This document shows positions 15,353 through 22,498 of a stretch of DNA of 51,608 nt, one piece after another. Origin of the DNA: Thioalkalivibrio denitrificans (GTDB taxonomy: Bacteria > Pseudomonadota > Gammaproteobacteria > Ectothiorhodospirales > Ectothiorhodospiraceae). A program made the translations under genes and the position numbers. Where the stretch lies: the NCBI RefSeq assembly GCF_002000365.1, contig NZ_MVBK01000033.1, positions 1 to 51,608 on the forward strand. The letters are read 5' to 3'. A model generated the notes under the pieces. It was not told the DNA's origin, made no database searches, and worked only from the letters and a program-made list of their open reading frames with translations. Within the stretch, counting starts at the first letter, position 1; each line of letters starts with the position of its first letter.

Positions 15353-16771
15353 ATGGCAGGAGATTCAGCGCCGTCCCCCAACTTCATGCAAAGCGTGGCC
15401 CTGATGGTGGACAAGGCGCTGGACGGCCTGGACCTACCTCCCGGTGTAGATCGGGCCCTGAAATCCTGCAACGCGATCCTGCAGGTCTCCTTCCCGCTGA
15501 AGATCCGGGGTGAGGTGCGCGTATTCACCGGCTGGCGCGCAGTGCACAGCACGCACCGCCTGCCCGCCAAGGGCGGTCTGCGCTACTCCCCCACCCTGGA
15601 CCAGGAGACCACCGAGGCGCTGGCCGCGCTCATGACCTACAAGTGCGCGCTGGTGGACGTGCCCTTTGGGGGTTCCAAGGGGGGGCTGTGCATCGATCCC
15701 GGCCAGTATGACCGGGACGAGATGGAGCGCATCACCCGCCGATTCGCCCAGGAGATGGCCCGCAAGGGCTTCCTCAGCCCCGCCACCAACGTCCCTGCCC
15801 CCGACGTGGGCACCGGCCAGCGGGAAATGGCCTGGATCATGGATGCCTACAAGAACCTCTACCCCGAGGATCTGAATTACGCCGCCTGTGTCACCGGCAA
15901 GCCATTGCACTTCGGGGGCATCCGCGGCCGGCTGGAGGCCACCGGGCGCGGCATCCAGTTTGCGCTGCGCGAGTTTTTCCGGCATCCGTCCGCCATCCGT
16001 GACGCCGGGCTGACGGGTTCCCTGGAAGGCAAGCGCGTGGTCATCCAGGGCCTTGGCAACGTGGGTTATCACCTGGGCAAGTTCCTCCAGGAGGAGGACG
16101 GCGCCCTGATCACGGGGATCATCGAGCAGGACGGTGCCCTCGTCAGCGAGGCGGGTCTGCCGGTGGAGGATGTCCGACAGTTCATGACCAAGACCGGCGG
16201 CGTGAAAGGATTCCCCGGCGTGGAGTTCGTGGAGCCCGGTTCCATCGTGCTTGAACACGACTGCGACATCCTCGTGCCTGCCGCGCTCGAAGGGGTCATC
16301 CACGGCAACAATGCGCCGCGTATCAAGGCGCGGGTCATCGCCGAGGGCGCCAACGGCCCCATCACCTTTGACGCGGATCAGATCCTGCGCGAGAAAGGCG
16401 TCTCTGTCCTGCCCGATGTCTACATGAATGCCGGGGGCGTGGTGGTGTCCTATTTCGAGTGGATCCGCAACCTGTCCCACATCCGCCTCGGCCGGCTGCA
16501 GCGCCGCTTTGACGAGATGCGCGGCCAGCACATGGTCTCCGCACTGGAGCTGATGACCGGCGAGCAGGTCCCCGACTGGATGCACACCGCCCTGGTCCGC
16601 GGCGCGCGCGAAACCGACCTGGTCCATTCCGGCCTGGACGACACCATGCGCACCGCCTTCCAGGAGATCCTCGAGGCCAGCAACGACGGCGAATACGACT
16701 ACCGCACCGCCGCCTACCGCATCGCCCTGCAAAAGATCGTACGCGGCAGTCTGGAACTGGCGGGAGTTTAG
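15353..16771 (+). CDS. gdhA: Glu/Leu/Phe/Val dehydrogenase (glutamate dehydrogenase)
   Basis: A 472-residue oxidative deaminase converting glutamate to 2-oxoglutarate and ammonia, or the reverse. The ATG at 15353 follows a strong GGAGG. The N-terminal substrate domain has PAKGGLRYSP, MTYKCALVDVPFGGSKGG with the conserved Lys residues, and NVPAPDVGT. The Rossmann domain has IQGLGNVGYH and the C-terminal part has AEGANGPIT and DVYMNAGGVVVSYFEW. The longer frame upstream is a shadow of the MFS gene. Whether NAD or NADP is used cannot be decided confidently. A composite repeat begins just past the stop. Confidence 0.92.
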   Translation: MAGDSAPSPNFMQSVALMVDKALDGLDLPPGVDRALKSCNAILQVSFPLKIRGEVRVFTGWRAVHSTHRLPAKGGLRYSPTLDQETTEALAALMTYKCALVDVPFGGSKGGLCIDPGQYDRDEMERITRRFAQEMARKGFLSPATNVPAPDVGTGQREMAWIMDAYKNLYPEDLNYAACVTGKPLHFGGIRGRLEATGRGIQFALREFFRHPSAIRDAGLTGSLEGKRVVIQGLGNVGYHLGKFLQEEDGALITGIIEQDGALVSEAGLPVEDVRQFMTKTGGVKGFPGVEFVEPGSIVLEHDCDILVPAALEGVIHGNNAPRIKARVIAEGANGPITFDADQILREKGVSVLPDVYMNAGGVVVSYFEWIRNLSHIRLGRLQRRFDEMRGQHMVSALELMTGEQVPDWMHTALVRGARETDLVHSGLDDTMRTAFQEILEASNDGEYDYRTAAYRIALQKIVRGSLELAGV

Positions 16772-16778
16772 GTCTTAT

Positions 16779-17029
16779 TAACCACGAAGCGCACGAAGGA
16801 CACGAAGCTTTTTCTGGAAAAAAATGGATTGGGGGCCATTGGTGACATGGGCACCTGCCTCGCATATCTGCGACATGGAGAGGCCGCCTATAGGACTCTC
16901 GCGAAGGCGCGAAGCCCGCCAAGAAGACCGCAGTCTCAGAAACCCCTTCTCATAAGAGCACCAAGCCTTTCTTGGCGGGCTTCGCGCCTTTGCGAGAGAA
17001 AATGTCTTTCTTCGTGTCCTTCGTGGTTA
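16779..17029. repeat. Composite nested palindrome, copy 2
   Basis: Outer arms are built of CACGAAG units (16779-16807 and 17010-17029). The right arm has two units and the left has three. The nested hairpin is long: 16896-16925 pairs with 16969-16998 over 30 bp with a single G-T wobble. The loop contains cagaaaccccttctca, shared with copy 3 and partly with copy 1. The segment catggagaggccgcc lies 5-prime of the stem, as in the other copies. It separates the convergent glutamate dehydrogenase and the small membrane protein gene. Confidence 0.87.
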
Positions 17030-17281
17030 CATGGACCTTGTGGTCTGCTGTTGACGCCAGCGCATGCGCCAGAGCTTGAGGGCAAGCAGCACGATGGGGG
17101 CGGCGTGCATGAGCAGATCGAAGATGTCCAGGGGGCGGGTGAGCGTGCCCTGGAAGAGCATGCGCAGCTTTTCCGTCAGGTGCGGCTCCGGATAGAACGG
17201 TGACAGACCCAGCAATACGGCAAGAATGATCAGCGGCGTGAGCGACGCCGTGTCGATGATGGCAAGCAGTCGTTTTTTCAT
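17027..17281 (-). CDS. Small two-helix membrane protein
   Basis: An 84-residue protein with two predicted membrane helices (about residues 9-25 and 48-65). Between them lies a conserved-looking stretch, EPHLTEKLRMLFQGTLTRP, and the C-terminus is basic (KLWRMRWRQQQ). Similar short proteins occur in other gammaproteobacteria, often next to transport genes, but I know of no assigned function. The start at 17281 is preferred over an upstream in-frame codon that would read into the REP hairpin. It lies just downstream of the sterol-desaturase/glycosyltransferase operon, separated from it by that hairpin. Confidence 0.7.
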   Translation of the reverse strand: MKKRLLAIIDTASLTPLIILAVLLGLSPFYPEPHLTEKLRMLFQGTLTRPLDIFDLLMHAAPIVLLALKLWRMRWRQQQTTRSM

Positions 17282-17300
17282 GGCGCGGCATTGTACCTGA

Positions 17301-17357
17301 GAAACCAAGGGGTCAGAGTTGTTGAAAGGTTTTCAACGACTCTGACCCCTTGGTTTC
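17301..17357. repeat. REP-like hairpin overlapping the end of the DUF2064 gene
   Basis: A 57-bp palindrome has a perfect 19-bp outer stem (gaaaccaaggggtcagagt with actctgaccccttggtttc), one T-G wobble, a 7-bp inner stem (gttgaaa/tttcaac) and a 3-nt loop. The ggggtcagagt core is the kind of sequence found in REP elements mobilised by RAYT transposases in proteobacteria (recalled, not searched). Its right arm encodes the last residues (RKPRGQSR) and the stop of the minus-strand gene ending at 17333. Confidence 0.8.
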
Positions 17358-17971
17358 CTTGGCGGATCGGCCAGGTCCGGGAAGCGCTCCAGATCCAGAT
17401 CCTCCGGGCGATCCAGGTCGGGGAGCACCTCCAGACAACGGACATCCAGCCCGAGATCCTCGGCCCGCTTGCATGTCTCGACGAACACCCGGTCCGTGCC
17501 CCAGGGCATGTCCCTGAACAGTTCGGCCTCGGCCCGTCCGGCGCCGATCAGCACGTAACCGCCGTCCTCGGCCGGTCCGAGCACCAGGTCGGCCCCGGCG
17601 TCCAGCCAGGTCATGGCCCGGCGCAGATGATCAGCTGTCAGTGCCGGGCAATCCGTACCCGCGAGCACGGCATGTGTGCCGGCGCCGCGGGCATCGTTCA
17701 GGGCGCCATGCATGCGTGCCCCCAGGTCCCCGCCCGCCTGCAGGCGAAGGCGCACGTTGTAGCGCCTGGCACACTCGGTGAAGAAATCATCGCTCATGTC
17801 CGGCGTGCACCAAAGCTCCACCTCCGCCGGCGCCGCACTCCGGGCGGTCTCCAGGGTCCGGTGGATCAGGCGTTCGTGCAGGAGCGCCGCGCCCGCCGGA
17901 CCGAGCGCGGGAATCAGGCGGGTCTTGGTCTCTCCCGGCCGGGGGGCCCGCGCAAACACCTGGATACGCAT
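17333..17971 (-). CDS. DUF2064 / TIGR04282-type nucleotidyl- or glycosyltransferase-like protein
   Basis: A 212-residue GT-A-fold protein of the family annotated as 'TIGR04282 arsenosugar biosynthesis glycosyltransferase'. It has the N-terminal FARAPRPGETKTRL loop, which binds nucleotide in related enzymes, AVLAGTDCPALT, and the family hallmark GPAEDGGYVLIG followed by PWGTDRVFVET. The ATG at 17971 overlaps the stop of the upstream GT2 gene (TGATG). The C-terminal eight residues and stop are encoded by a REP-like hairpin, so the original end has probably been replaced. Substrate is unproven: the arsenosugar name is by association only. Confidence 0.85.
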   Translation of the reverse strand: MRIQVFARAPRPGETKTRLIPALGPAGAALLHERLIHRTLETARSAAPAEVELWCTPDMSDDFFTECARRYNVRLRLQAGGDLGARMHGALNDARGAGTHAVLAGTDCPALTADHLRRAMTWLDAGADLVLGPAEDGGYVLIGAGRAEAELFRDMPWGTDRVFVETCKRAEDLGLDVRCLEVLPDLDRPEDLDLERFPDLADPPRKPRGQSR

Positions 17972-18846
17972 CAGCGGTACCAACGGGCCAGTGTTTCCGG
18001 GCTCGCACCCAGCGCATAGGCGCCGCGCAGCCACCACATGAGCACGATGGTGCGCAGGATGCCTCGCGTTTCCCAGCGTCGGCTGGACGTGATCAGGCGC
18101 CGCCTCAGGCAGGCCGGGCGCCCGGCGTGGCGCTTGAGGCGCCGGCTCATGTCGATGTCCTCCATGAGCGGGATCTCCGCAAATCCCTTCACGGCATGAA
18201 AGACCTCGGCATGCATGAACAACCCCTGGTCACCGGTGGCAATGCCGGTCAGGCGCGAGCGCAGGTTCATGAGGGTTTCAACCACGCGCAACAGCGGATG
18301 GGCGCCGGACAATCGGACGTCGAACCGGCCCCAGGCCCGTCTGGCCAGGGCGGCCTCCATGAGCCGGTCGGCATCGGCGGGAACGCCGGAATCGGCGTGC
18401 AGGAACCACAATGCCCGACCGCGCGCCAGCCGGGCACCCGCATTCATCTGTAGGGCACGCCCGCGTGCGTGCTCCAGTATCCGGTCCACGCGGCCCTCTG
18501 CCCGTTTCAGCGTGTCGTCGCTGCTGCCGCCGTCCACCAGGATCACTTCACAGCCCCTTGAACGCAGGGGTTCAAGGGCGTCCAGCAACGCATCTAGCCC
18601 GCATATCTCACCACCGTTCGTAGCGAGGGCGTCGAGATGCCGCTGTGACGGGGCGCGCGGACCGGAAGACGGCGCAGGCGTAGCCGACACTACGTCAAGC
18701 CGGCTGGAGGGAGCACGCCCCGTCACAGCGAGCAGATCGGCGGCCGCAGTAGAAGGGCGGTGAGATATGCGGGCCAGGTTATGCCCTTCATTCAGGACCG
18801 GAATGATGACGGACAGCCACGGCGGCTCCTCGATCGCTGCACTCAC
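17971..18846 (-). CDS. GT2 glycosyltransferase (TIGR04283-type) carrying a 60-residue in-frame element insertion
   Basis: A 291-residue family-2 glycosyltransferase. The core reads VIIPVLNEGHNL, then VILVDGGSSDDT, LHADSGVP (the DxD-like site), SGAHPLLRVVE and IPLMEDIDMSRRLKR, all typical of TIGR04283 proteins. Residues about 25-84 interrupt the first helix and do not belong to the family. They are encoded by a palindromic element (18597-18774) whose 178 bp plus a 2-bp flank keep the frame open. Removing them gives about 231 residues and joins NEGHNL to DALLDALEPLRSRG with normal family spacing. The start is GTG, overlapping the upstream stop as GTGA. Activity with the insert is uncertain. Confidence 0.88.
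   Translation of the reverse strand: MSAAIEEPPWLSVIIPVLNEGHNLARISHRPSTAAADLLAVTGRAPSSRLDVVSATPAPSSGPRAPSQRHLDALATNGGEICGLDALLDALEPLRSRGCEVILVDGGSSDDTLKRAEGRVDRILEHARGRALQMNAGARLARGRALWFLHADSGVPADADRLMEAALARRAWGRFDVRLSGAHPLLRVVETLMNLRSRLTGIATGDQGLFMHAEVFHAVKGFAEIPLMEDIDMSRRLKRHAGRPACLRRRLITSSRRWETRGILRTIVLMWWLRGAYALGASPETLARWYR
18597..18774. mobile_element. MITE-like palindromic element inserted in frame in a coding gene
   Basis: Perfect 16-bp terminal inverted repeats (gcccgcatatctcacc at 18597-18612, ggtgagatatgcgggc at 18759-18774) enclose a second perfect 15-bp inverted pair (cgctgtgacggggcg at 18641-18655, cgccccgtcacagcg at 18716-18730). The plus-strand flanks are TA (18595-18596) and CA (18775-18776), fitting a TA target duplication with one later synonymous change in a Leu codon. 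The 178 bp plus 2 bp is 180, a multiple of three, and there is no stop in the gene's frame. It encodes no transposase. A shorter relative is at 29492-29529. Confidence 0.87.
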
Positions 18847-19826
18847 ACGCCCTTCCCACCTGTCACCGGCAGACCCGCCCGGGTCCAGGCCTCCATGCCA
18901 CCCTGCACCACTCTCGCCTCGGACACACCGGCTGCCGCCAGGGCCCGCTGGGCTTTCGCCGAACGCCGGTCGGTGCGGCAGATCAGCGCCACCGGCCCGG
19001 CATGGGCCTCGGCGACGCGTTGCGGGTCGGCCAGCAGCTCGTCCAGGGGCAGTAAAACCGCGCGGTCCACGTGGCCCTCGGCGAACTCGGCGGGGCTGCG
19101 CACGTCCAGGAGGGTCACACGTTCCTGCGCCAATGCCTCGTGGAGTTCAGTGACCGTGAGATCCCGGCCCCTGCGAAGGCGCGTGACCAGGCGCGGCAGG
19201 AACAACGCCACGGCCAGCAGGGCCAGCGCGATCAGGATCGTGCGGATGAGGTTCTCGCCACCGGCAATCGCTTCGCGCCCCGCATACCCAAGGTAGGTAT
19301 AGGCGATGGCGCCCGGCGCCATGCACACGAAGGTGGCCAGCACGTAGGGAACGATGGGAATGCGGGTCAGGCCCAGGGCATAGTTCAGGAGATTGTAGGG
19401 AAACAGCGGCACCAGGCGCGTGAAGGCAACGAAACGCCAGCCCTCCTGTTCCACGCCCCGGATGAGCGTGGCGAGCCGCCCGCCCGCGCGCCGGCTCACC
19501 CAGTCCGAGGCCGCATAGCGGGACACGAGAAAGGCCAGGATGGCGCCCACCGTGGCCCCGGTGAGGCTGTAGAGGCTGCCCCACACCGGGCCGAACAGGG
19601 CACCGCCTGCCAGCGTCAGCACGGAACCCGGCAGAAAGAAAACCGCGGCCAGCGCATAGATGCCCATGAAGAGCCAGGGCGCCCCGGGCCCGAGCCCCCC
19701 GATCCAGACCTCCAGCGCGTCCACCGTGAGCCGGTCCCGGAAGGTCACGGCCACCGCGATCCCCGCGATGACCACCGCCACCAGCGCGATGCGAAGCCCG
19801 AAACGTCGCCTGTCCACGCGCGTCAC
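18843..19826 (-). CDS. TVP38/TMEM64 (DedA-like) membrane protein fused to a rhodanese domain
   Basis: A 327-residue inner-membrane protein. Residues about 1-225 form the SNARE-associated/VTT domain, with several membrane helices, the FFLPGSVLTLAGGALFGP motif and FTRLVPLFPYNLLNYALGL. Residues about 230-325 are a rhodanese-like domain with LLDVRSPAEFAEGHV and an active-site loop ICRTDRRSAKA. The loop has Cys at the expected place, so sulfur or persulfide transfer is possible. GTG at 19826 is the likely start because it overlaps the upstream stop as GTGA. VTT proteins are linked to lipid scrambling in recent work; the role of the fusion is unknown. Confidence 0.85.
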   Translation of the reverse strand: MTRVDRRRFGLRIALVAVVIAGIAVAVTFRDRLTVDALEVWIGGLGPGAPWLFMGIYALAAVFFLPGSVLTLAGGALFGPVWGSLYSLTGATVGAILAFLVSRYAASDWVSRRAGGRLATLIRGVEQEGWRFVAFTRLVPLFPYNLLNYALGLTRIPIVPYVLATFVCMAPGAIAYTYLGYAGREAIAGGENLIRTILIALALLAVALFLPRLVTRLRRGRDLTVTELHEALAQERVTLLDVRSPAEFAEGHVDRAVLLPLDELLADPQRVAEAHAGPVALICRTDRRSAKAQRALAAAGVSEARVVQGGMEAWTRAGLPVTGGKGV

Positions 19827-20665
19827 TCCCAGCGCCGCCGGTTGATGGCGTAGTCGGTGACCTTGCCCACAAACGGCATGAGCAGCATTCCCTTCAGGCC
19901 ATCGCACTGTCGGGGGTCACGGAAGGTGGAGATGCCGATGGTCATGCCGTCGTGCCCTTGCCGGGGCTGTGCACGGTAGGTTCCGAACAGTCGATCCCAC
20001 CAGGGCAGGTTGAAGCCAAAATTGGAGTTGGTCTCGTCATCCTCCACGGAATGATGTACCCGGTGCATGTCCGGTGTCACGACGATCAGCCGCAGCCAGC
20101 GGTCCAGCCCGATGGGCAGGCGAAGGTTGCTGTGGTTGAACATGGAGGTGGCATTGAGCGCGATCTCGAAGATGATCACGGCCAGCACCGGTGCACCCAG
20201 CACGGCGATCACGCCGAACTTGATGATCATGGACAGGATGATCTCCAGGGGGTGAAAACGAAGCCCCGTGGTGACGTCGAAATCCAGGTCCGCATGGTGC
20301 ACGCGATGCAGCCGCCACAGGGCCGGCACCGCGTGCACCATCACGTGCTGCAGCCAGATCATGAAGTCCAGCACGATCACCGAAACCAGCACCGCAACCC
20401 AGTAGGGAAACTCAAAGGTGTTGAATATCCCCCACCCCGCCGACTGGGCGAACAGCGCCATGCCCACGGCGGCGGCGGGGAACAGCAGACGCAGCAGGAC
20501 GGTGTTGATCACCACGATGCCCAGATTGCTTGTCCAGCGCTGAAGTCGCGACAGGGAGCGCCCCCGTCGAGGCCACCACGCCTCGGACAGCGCCAGCAGC
20601 AGAAGGATGCCGAGAAAGAACCCGAGCCGCAGCGTGGCCTCATGGTTCATGACCCATTCACTCAT
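19823..20665 (-). CDS. Sterol desaturase / fatty acid hydroxylase superfamily protein
   Basis: A 280-residue membrane di-iron oxygenase candidate. Histidine clusters are HVMVH, HRVHH (twice), HPLE and HSNLRLP, in the order known for this superfamily, between hydrophobic segments. NFGFNLPWWDRLFGTY near the C-terminus is a family signature. The substrate is unknown; bacterial members act on diverse lipids and the name does not imply sterols. It is the first gene of a tightly coupled operon (19823-17333) that continues with the TVP38-rhodanese fusion, the GT2 and the DUF2064 gene. A good sigma-70-like promoter precedes it (20708-20736). Confidence 0.88.
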   Translation of the reverse strand: MSEWVMNHEATLRLGFFLGILLLLALSEAWWPRRGRSLSRLQRWTSNLGIVVINTVLLRLLFPAAAVGMALFAQSAGWGIFNTFEFPYWVAVLVSVIVLDFMIWLQHVMVHAVPALWRLHRVHHADLDFDVTTGLRFHPLEIILSMIIKFGVIAVLGAPVLAVIIFEIALNATSMFNHSNLRLPIGLDRWLRLIVVTPDMHRVHHSVEDDETNSNFGFNLPWWDRLFGTYRAQPRQGHDGMTIGISTFRDPRQCDGLKGMLLMPFVGKVTDYAINRRRWE

Positions 20666-20707
20666 GATCCGGTGTCTCCCGTCACTGATCAGCCGATTCG
20701 TGAGCCG

Positions 20708-20736
20708 ATTGTAGTTTTAAACCAAGTCTTATTCAA
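20708..20736 (-). promoter_or_regulatory. Candidate sigma-70 promoter of the sterol-desaturase operon
   Basis: On the minus strand, TTGAAT (-35) and TACAAT (-10) are separated by 17 bp, in a locally AT-rich spacer, about 43 bp upstream of the ATG at 20665. The -10 matches consensus at five of six positions and the -35 at four. Confidence 0.55.
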
Positions 20737-20744
20737 GAGATCGT

Positions 20745-20772
20745 TTGACGATTTCATGTACACGCATAATCC
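20745..20772 (+). promoter_or_regulatory. Candidate promoter of the cardiolipin synthase gene
   Basis: TTGACG (20745-20750) and TAATCC (20767-20772) are separated by 16 bp on the plus strand, upstream of the heptad array and the phospholipase D-type gene. The -10 is weak, so this is a tentative call. Confidence 0.35.
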
Positions 20773-20799
20773 ACCCGGGATCGCGCCTGATTGCGTACC

Positions 20800-20834
20800 T
20801 TCCCAATTCACGATTCCCACTTCAAACTTCAAAC
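20800..20834. repeat. Heptanucleotide array 1 (5 units)
   Basis: Five consecutive 7-nt units: ttcccaa, ttcacga, ttcccac, ttcaaac, ttcaaac. The array ends directly before the likely GTG start (20836) of the cardiolipin synthase gene, taking the place where a ribosome binding site would be expected. Confidence 0.7.
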
Positions 20835-20835
20835 G

Positions 20836-22260
20836 GTGTTGCCGGAGACCCTACAGGCCATCATCGCCAGCGTAAGCGCCCTGCTCGTGCTGGCCTTCGC
20901 GCTGTTCAGTGCCGCCCATGCGGTGCTCAACAAGCGTGACACCCGTGCCGTCATCGCCTGGGTGGGGCTGATCATGCTGCTGCCACTGGGCGGCTCCATT
21001 CTCTACTGGTTGCTGGGCGTCAACCGCATCAAGCGCAAGGCCCGGGCACTTCGCGAATCCGCCGGCCGGGGCGTCCTGCCCCTCGTCGTTGAACCGGCCC
21101 GCGTGGGCGAACGCTGGCGCGCGCTGGCGTCCGTGGGTGATGCCCTGGGGCTTTTTCCGCTGTGTGCCGGCAACCGCCTCGCTCCGCTGGTCAACGGCGA
21201 CGAGGCCTATCCGCAGATGCTGGAGGCCATCGACGCCGCCGAACACAGCATCTCGCTCGCCACATACATCTTCGACCACGATGCCGCCGGCATCCACTTC
21301 AGGGACGCGCTGGCCCGGGCGCGGGCGCGCGGTGTGCAGGTACGGGTGCTCATCGACGGGGTGGGTGCGCGCTACAGCCGGCGCAGCATGGTGCGAGAGC
21401 TGCGGCGCGTCGGTGTCCCGACCCGGCTCTTCCTGCCCATGCACCTGCCCAGGAGCCTGGCCGCCTTCAACCTGCGCAATCACCGCAAGCTGCTTATCGT
21501 GGACGGCCGGCTCGGGTTCACGGGCGGCATGAACATACGCGCCGGCAACCTCCTGGCTGACCCCGGCCGCCATCCCATCCAGGATCTACAGTTTCGTGTG
21601 GAGGGGCCTGTGGTTGCGCAGATGCAGCGGGTCTTTGCCGGCGACTGGCATTTCTCCTCCGGTGAGTACTTGCAGGGCGATGCCTGGTTTCCGCATCTGG
21701 GGGTGGCCGGCGATGTCTTCGCCCGGGGCGTGCCGGACGGACCCGACGAGCATTTCGAGACGCTTCGCCTGATCATCCATGCCGCCATCGCCGAGGCCCG
21801 CCAGCGGGTCACGGTCATGACGCCCTATTTCCTGCCGGACGATGCGCTGATCGCGGCCCTCAACGGTGCCGCGTTGCGTGGCCTGCGCGTGGATATCCTG
21901 CTGCCCGAGCGCAACAACCTGCGCCTGGTGCAGTGGGCCTCACAGGCCCTCTACTGGCAACTCCTGGAACGGGGCTGCCGCATCTGGCTCACGCCACCGC
22001 CCTTCGACCACACGAAACTCATGCTGGTGGACGGCGAGTGGATCCTGCTGGGCACGGCCAACTGGGACCCGCGCAGCCTGCGCCTGAACTTCGAGTTCAA
22101 CGTGGAATGCCTGAATCCGGCGTTGGGGGGACACCTGGAACGGTGGGTCGAACAGCGCCGCGCCGCCGCCCGCGAGATCACCCTGGAAGAGGCCGACGCC
22201 CGTTCCCTGCCCGTTCAACTCCGCGACGGCGCGGCCCGCTTGCTGACGCCGTATCTTTGA
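20836..22260 (+). CDS. cls: Cardiolipin synthase (phospholipase D superfamily)
   Basis: A 474-residue membrane enzyme that condenses phosphatidylglycerol-type lipids into cardiolipin. Two N-terminal helices (about residues 8-28 and 38-58) form the PLDNc anchor, including NKRDTRAVIAWVGL. Two HKD motifs follow: HRKLLIVDGRLGFTGGMN (about 215) and HTKLMLVDGEWILLGTANWD (about 390). Both are intact with downstream Gly/Asn residues. The GTG at 20836 (or the adjacent TTG) is favoured because the longer TTG start at 20791 would translate the heptad repeat. No Shine-Dalgarno is seen, perhaps displaced by that repeat. Confidence 0.9.
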   Translation: MLPETLQAIIASVSALLVLAFALFSAAHAVLNKRDTRAVIAWVGLIMLLPLGGSILYWLLGVNRIKRKARALRESAGRGVLPLVVEPARVGERWRALASVGDALGLFPLCAGNRLAPLVNGDEAYPQMLEAIDAAEHSISLATYIFDHDAAGIHFRDALARARARGVQVRVLIDGVGARYSRRSMVRELRRVGVPTRLFLPMHLPRSLAAFNLRNHRKLLIVDGRLGFTGGMNIRAGNLLADPGRHPIQDLQFRVEGPVVAQMQRVFAGDWHFSSGEYLQGDAWFPHLGVAGDVFARGVPDGPDEHFETLRLIIHAAIAEARQRVTVMTPYFLPDDALIAALNGAALRGLRVDILLPERNNLRLVQWASQALYWQLLERGCRIWLTPPPFDHTKLMLVDGEWILLGTANWDPRSLRLNFEFNVECLNPALGGHLERWVEQRRAAAREITLEEADARSLPVQLRDGAARLLTPYL

Positions 22261-22282
22261 GCTTATTGCTTTTTGGGAGACC

Positions 22283-22396
22283 AAAAGCGAACCGCGAAGG
22301 ACGCGAGGGTATGCGCGAAGGGCGCAAAGGAAAACTCCTGTCGAAAACCCTTGCGGCCTTTGCGCATACCTTCGTGTTCCTTCGCGGTCCGCTTTT
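22283..22396. repeat. Long palindrome, 'CGCGAAGG' family, copy 3
   Basis: Arms 22283-22330 and 22349-22396, capped by AAAAGCG and CGCTTTT-like ends, consist of CGCGAAGG and related units including tatgcgcgaag. About 18 bp separate the arms. It lies between the convergent cardiolipin synthase and rarA genes and closely resembles the 23882-23994 copy. Confidence 0.83.
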
Positions 22397-22463
22397 CAGG
22401 CGCACGTGTCAGGACCCGCACCGCACTCGCCACCCCGCAGAATGGCGGGAAGCAAGGAGTCGC

Positions 22464-22498
22464 CACTTCCCACTTCCCAATTCACCCTTCTCACTTCA
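22464..22498. repeat. Heptanucleotide array 2 (5 units), overlapping the rarA stop
   Basis: Units cacttcc, cacttcc, caattca, cccttct, cacttca. The rarA stop codon (22491-22493, minus strand) lies inside the array, so the last codons of rarA are made of repeat sequence. Confidence 0.72.

Noticed and set aside
18597-18774. Natural family-specific insertion loop in the glycosyltransferase
   Set aside because: The perfect terminal inverted repeats, the TA-type flanks and the second copy at 29492 make an inserted element far more likely than an evolved loop.
20791-20835. Longer TTG start of cardiolipin synthase
   Set aside because: The first 15 codons would be the heptad repeat. The conserved N-terminus begins at the GTG or TTG at 20836-20841.
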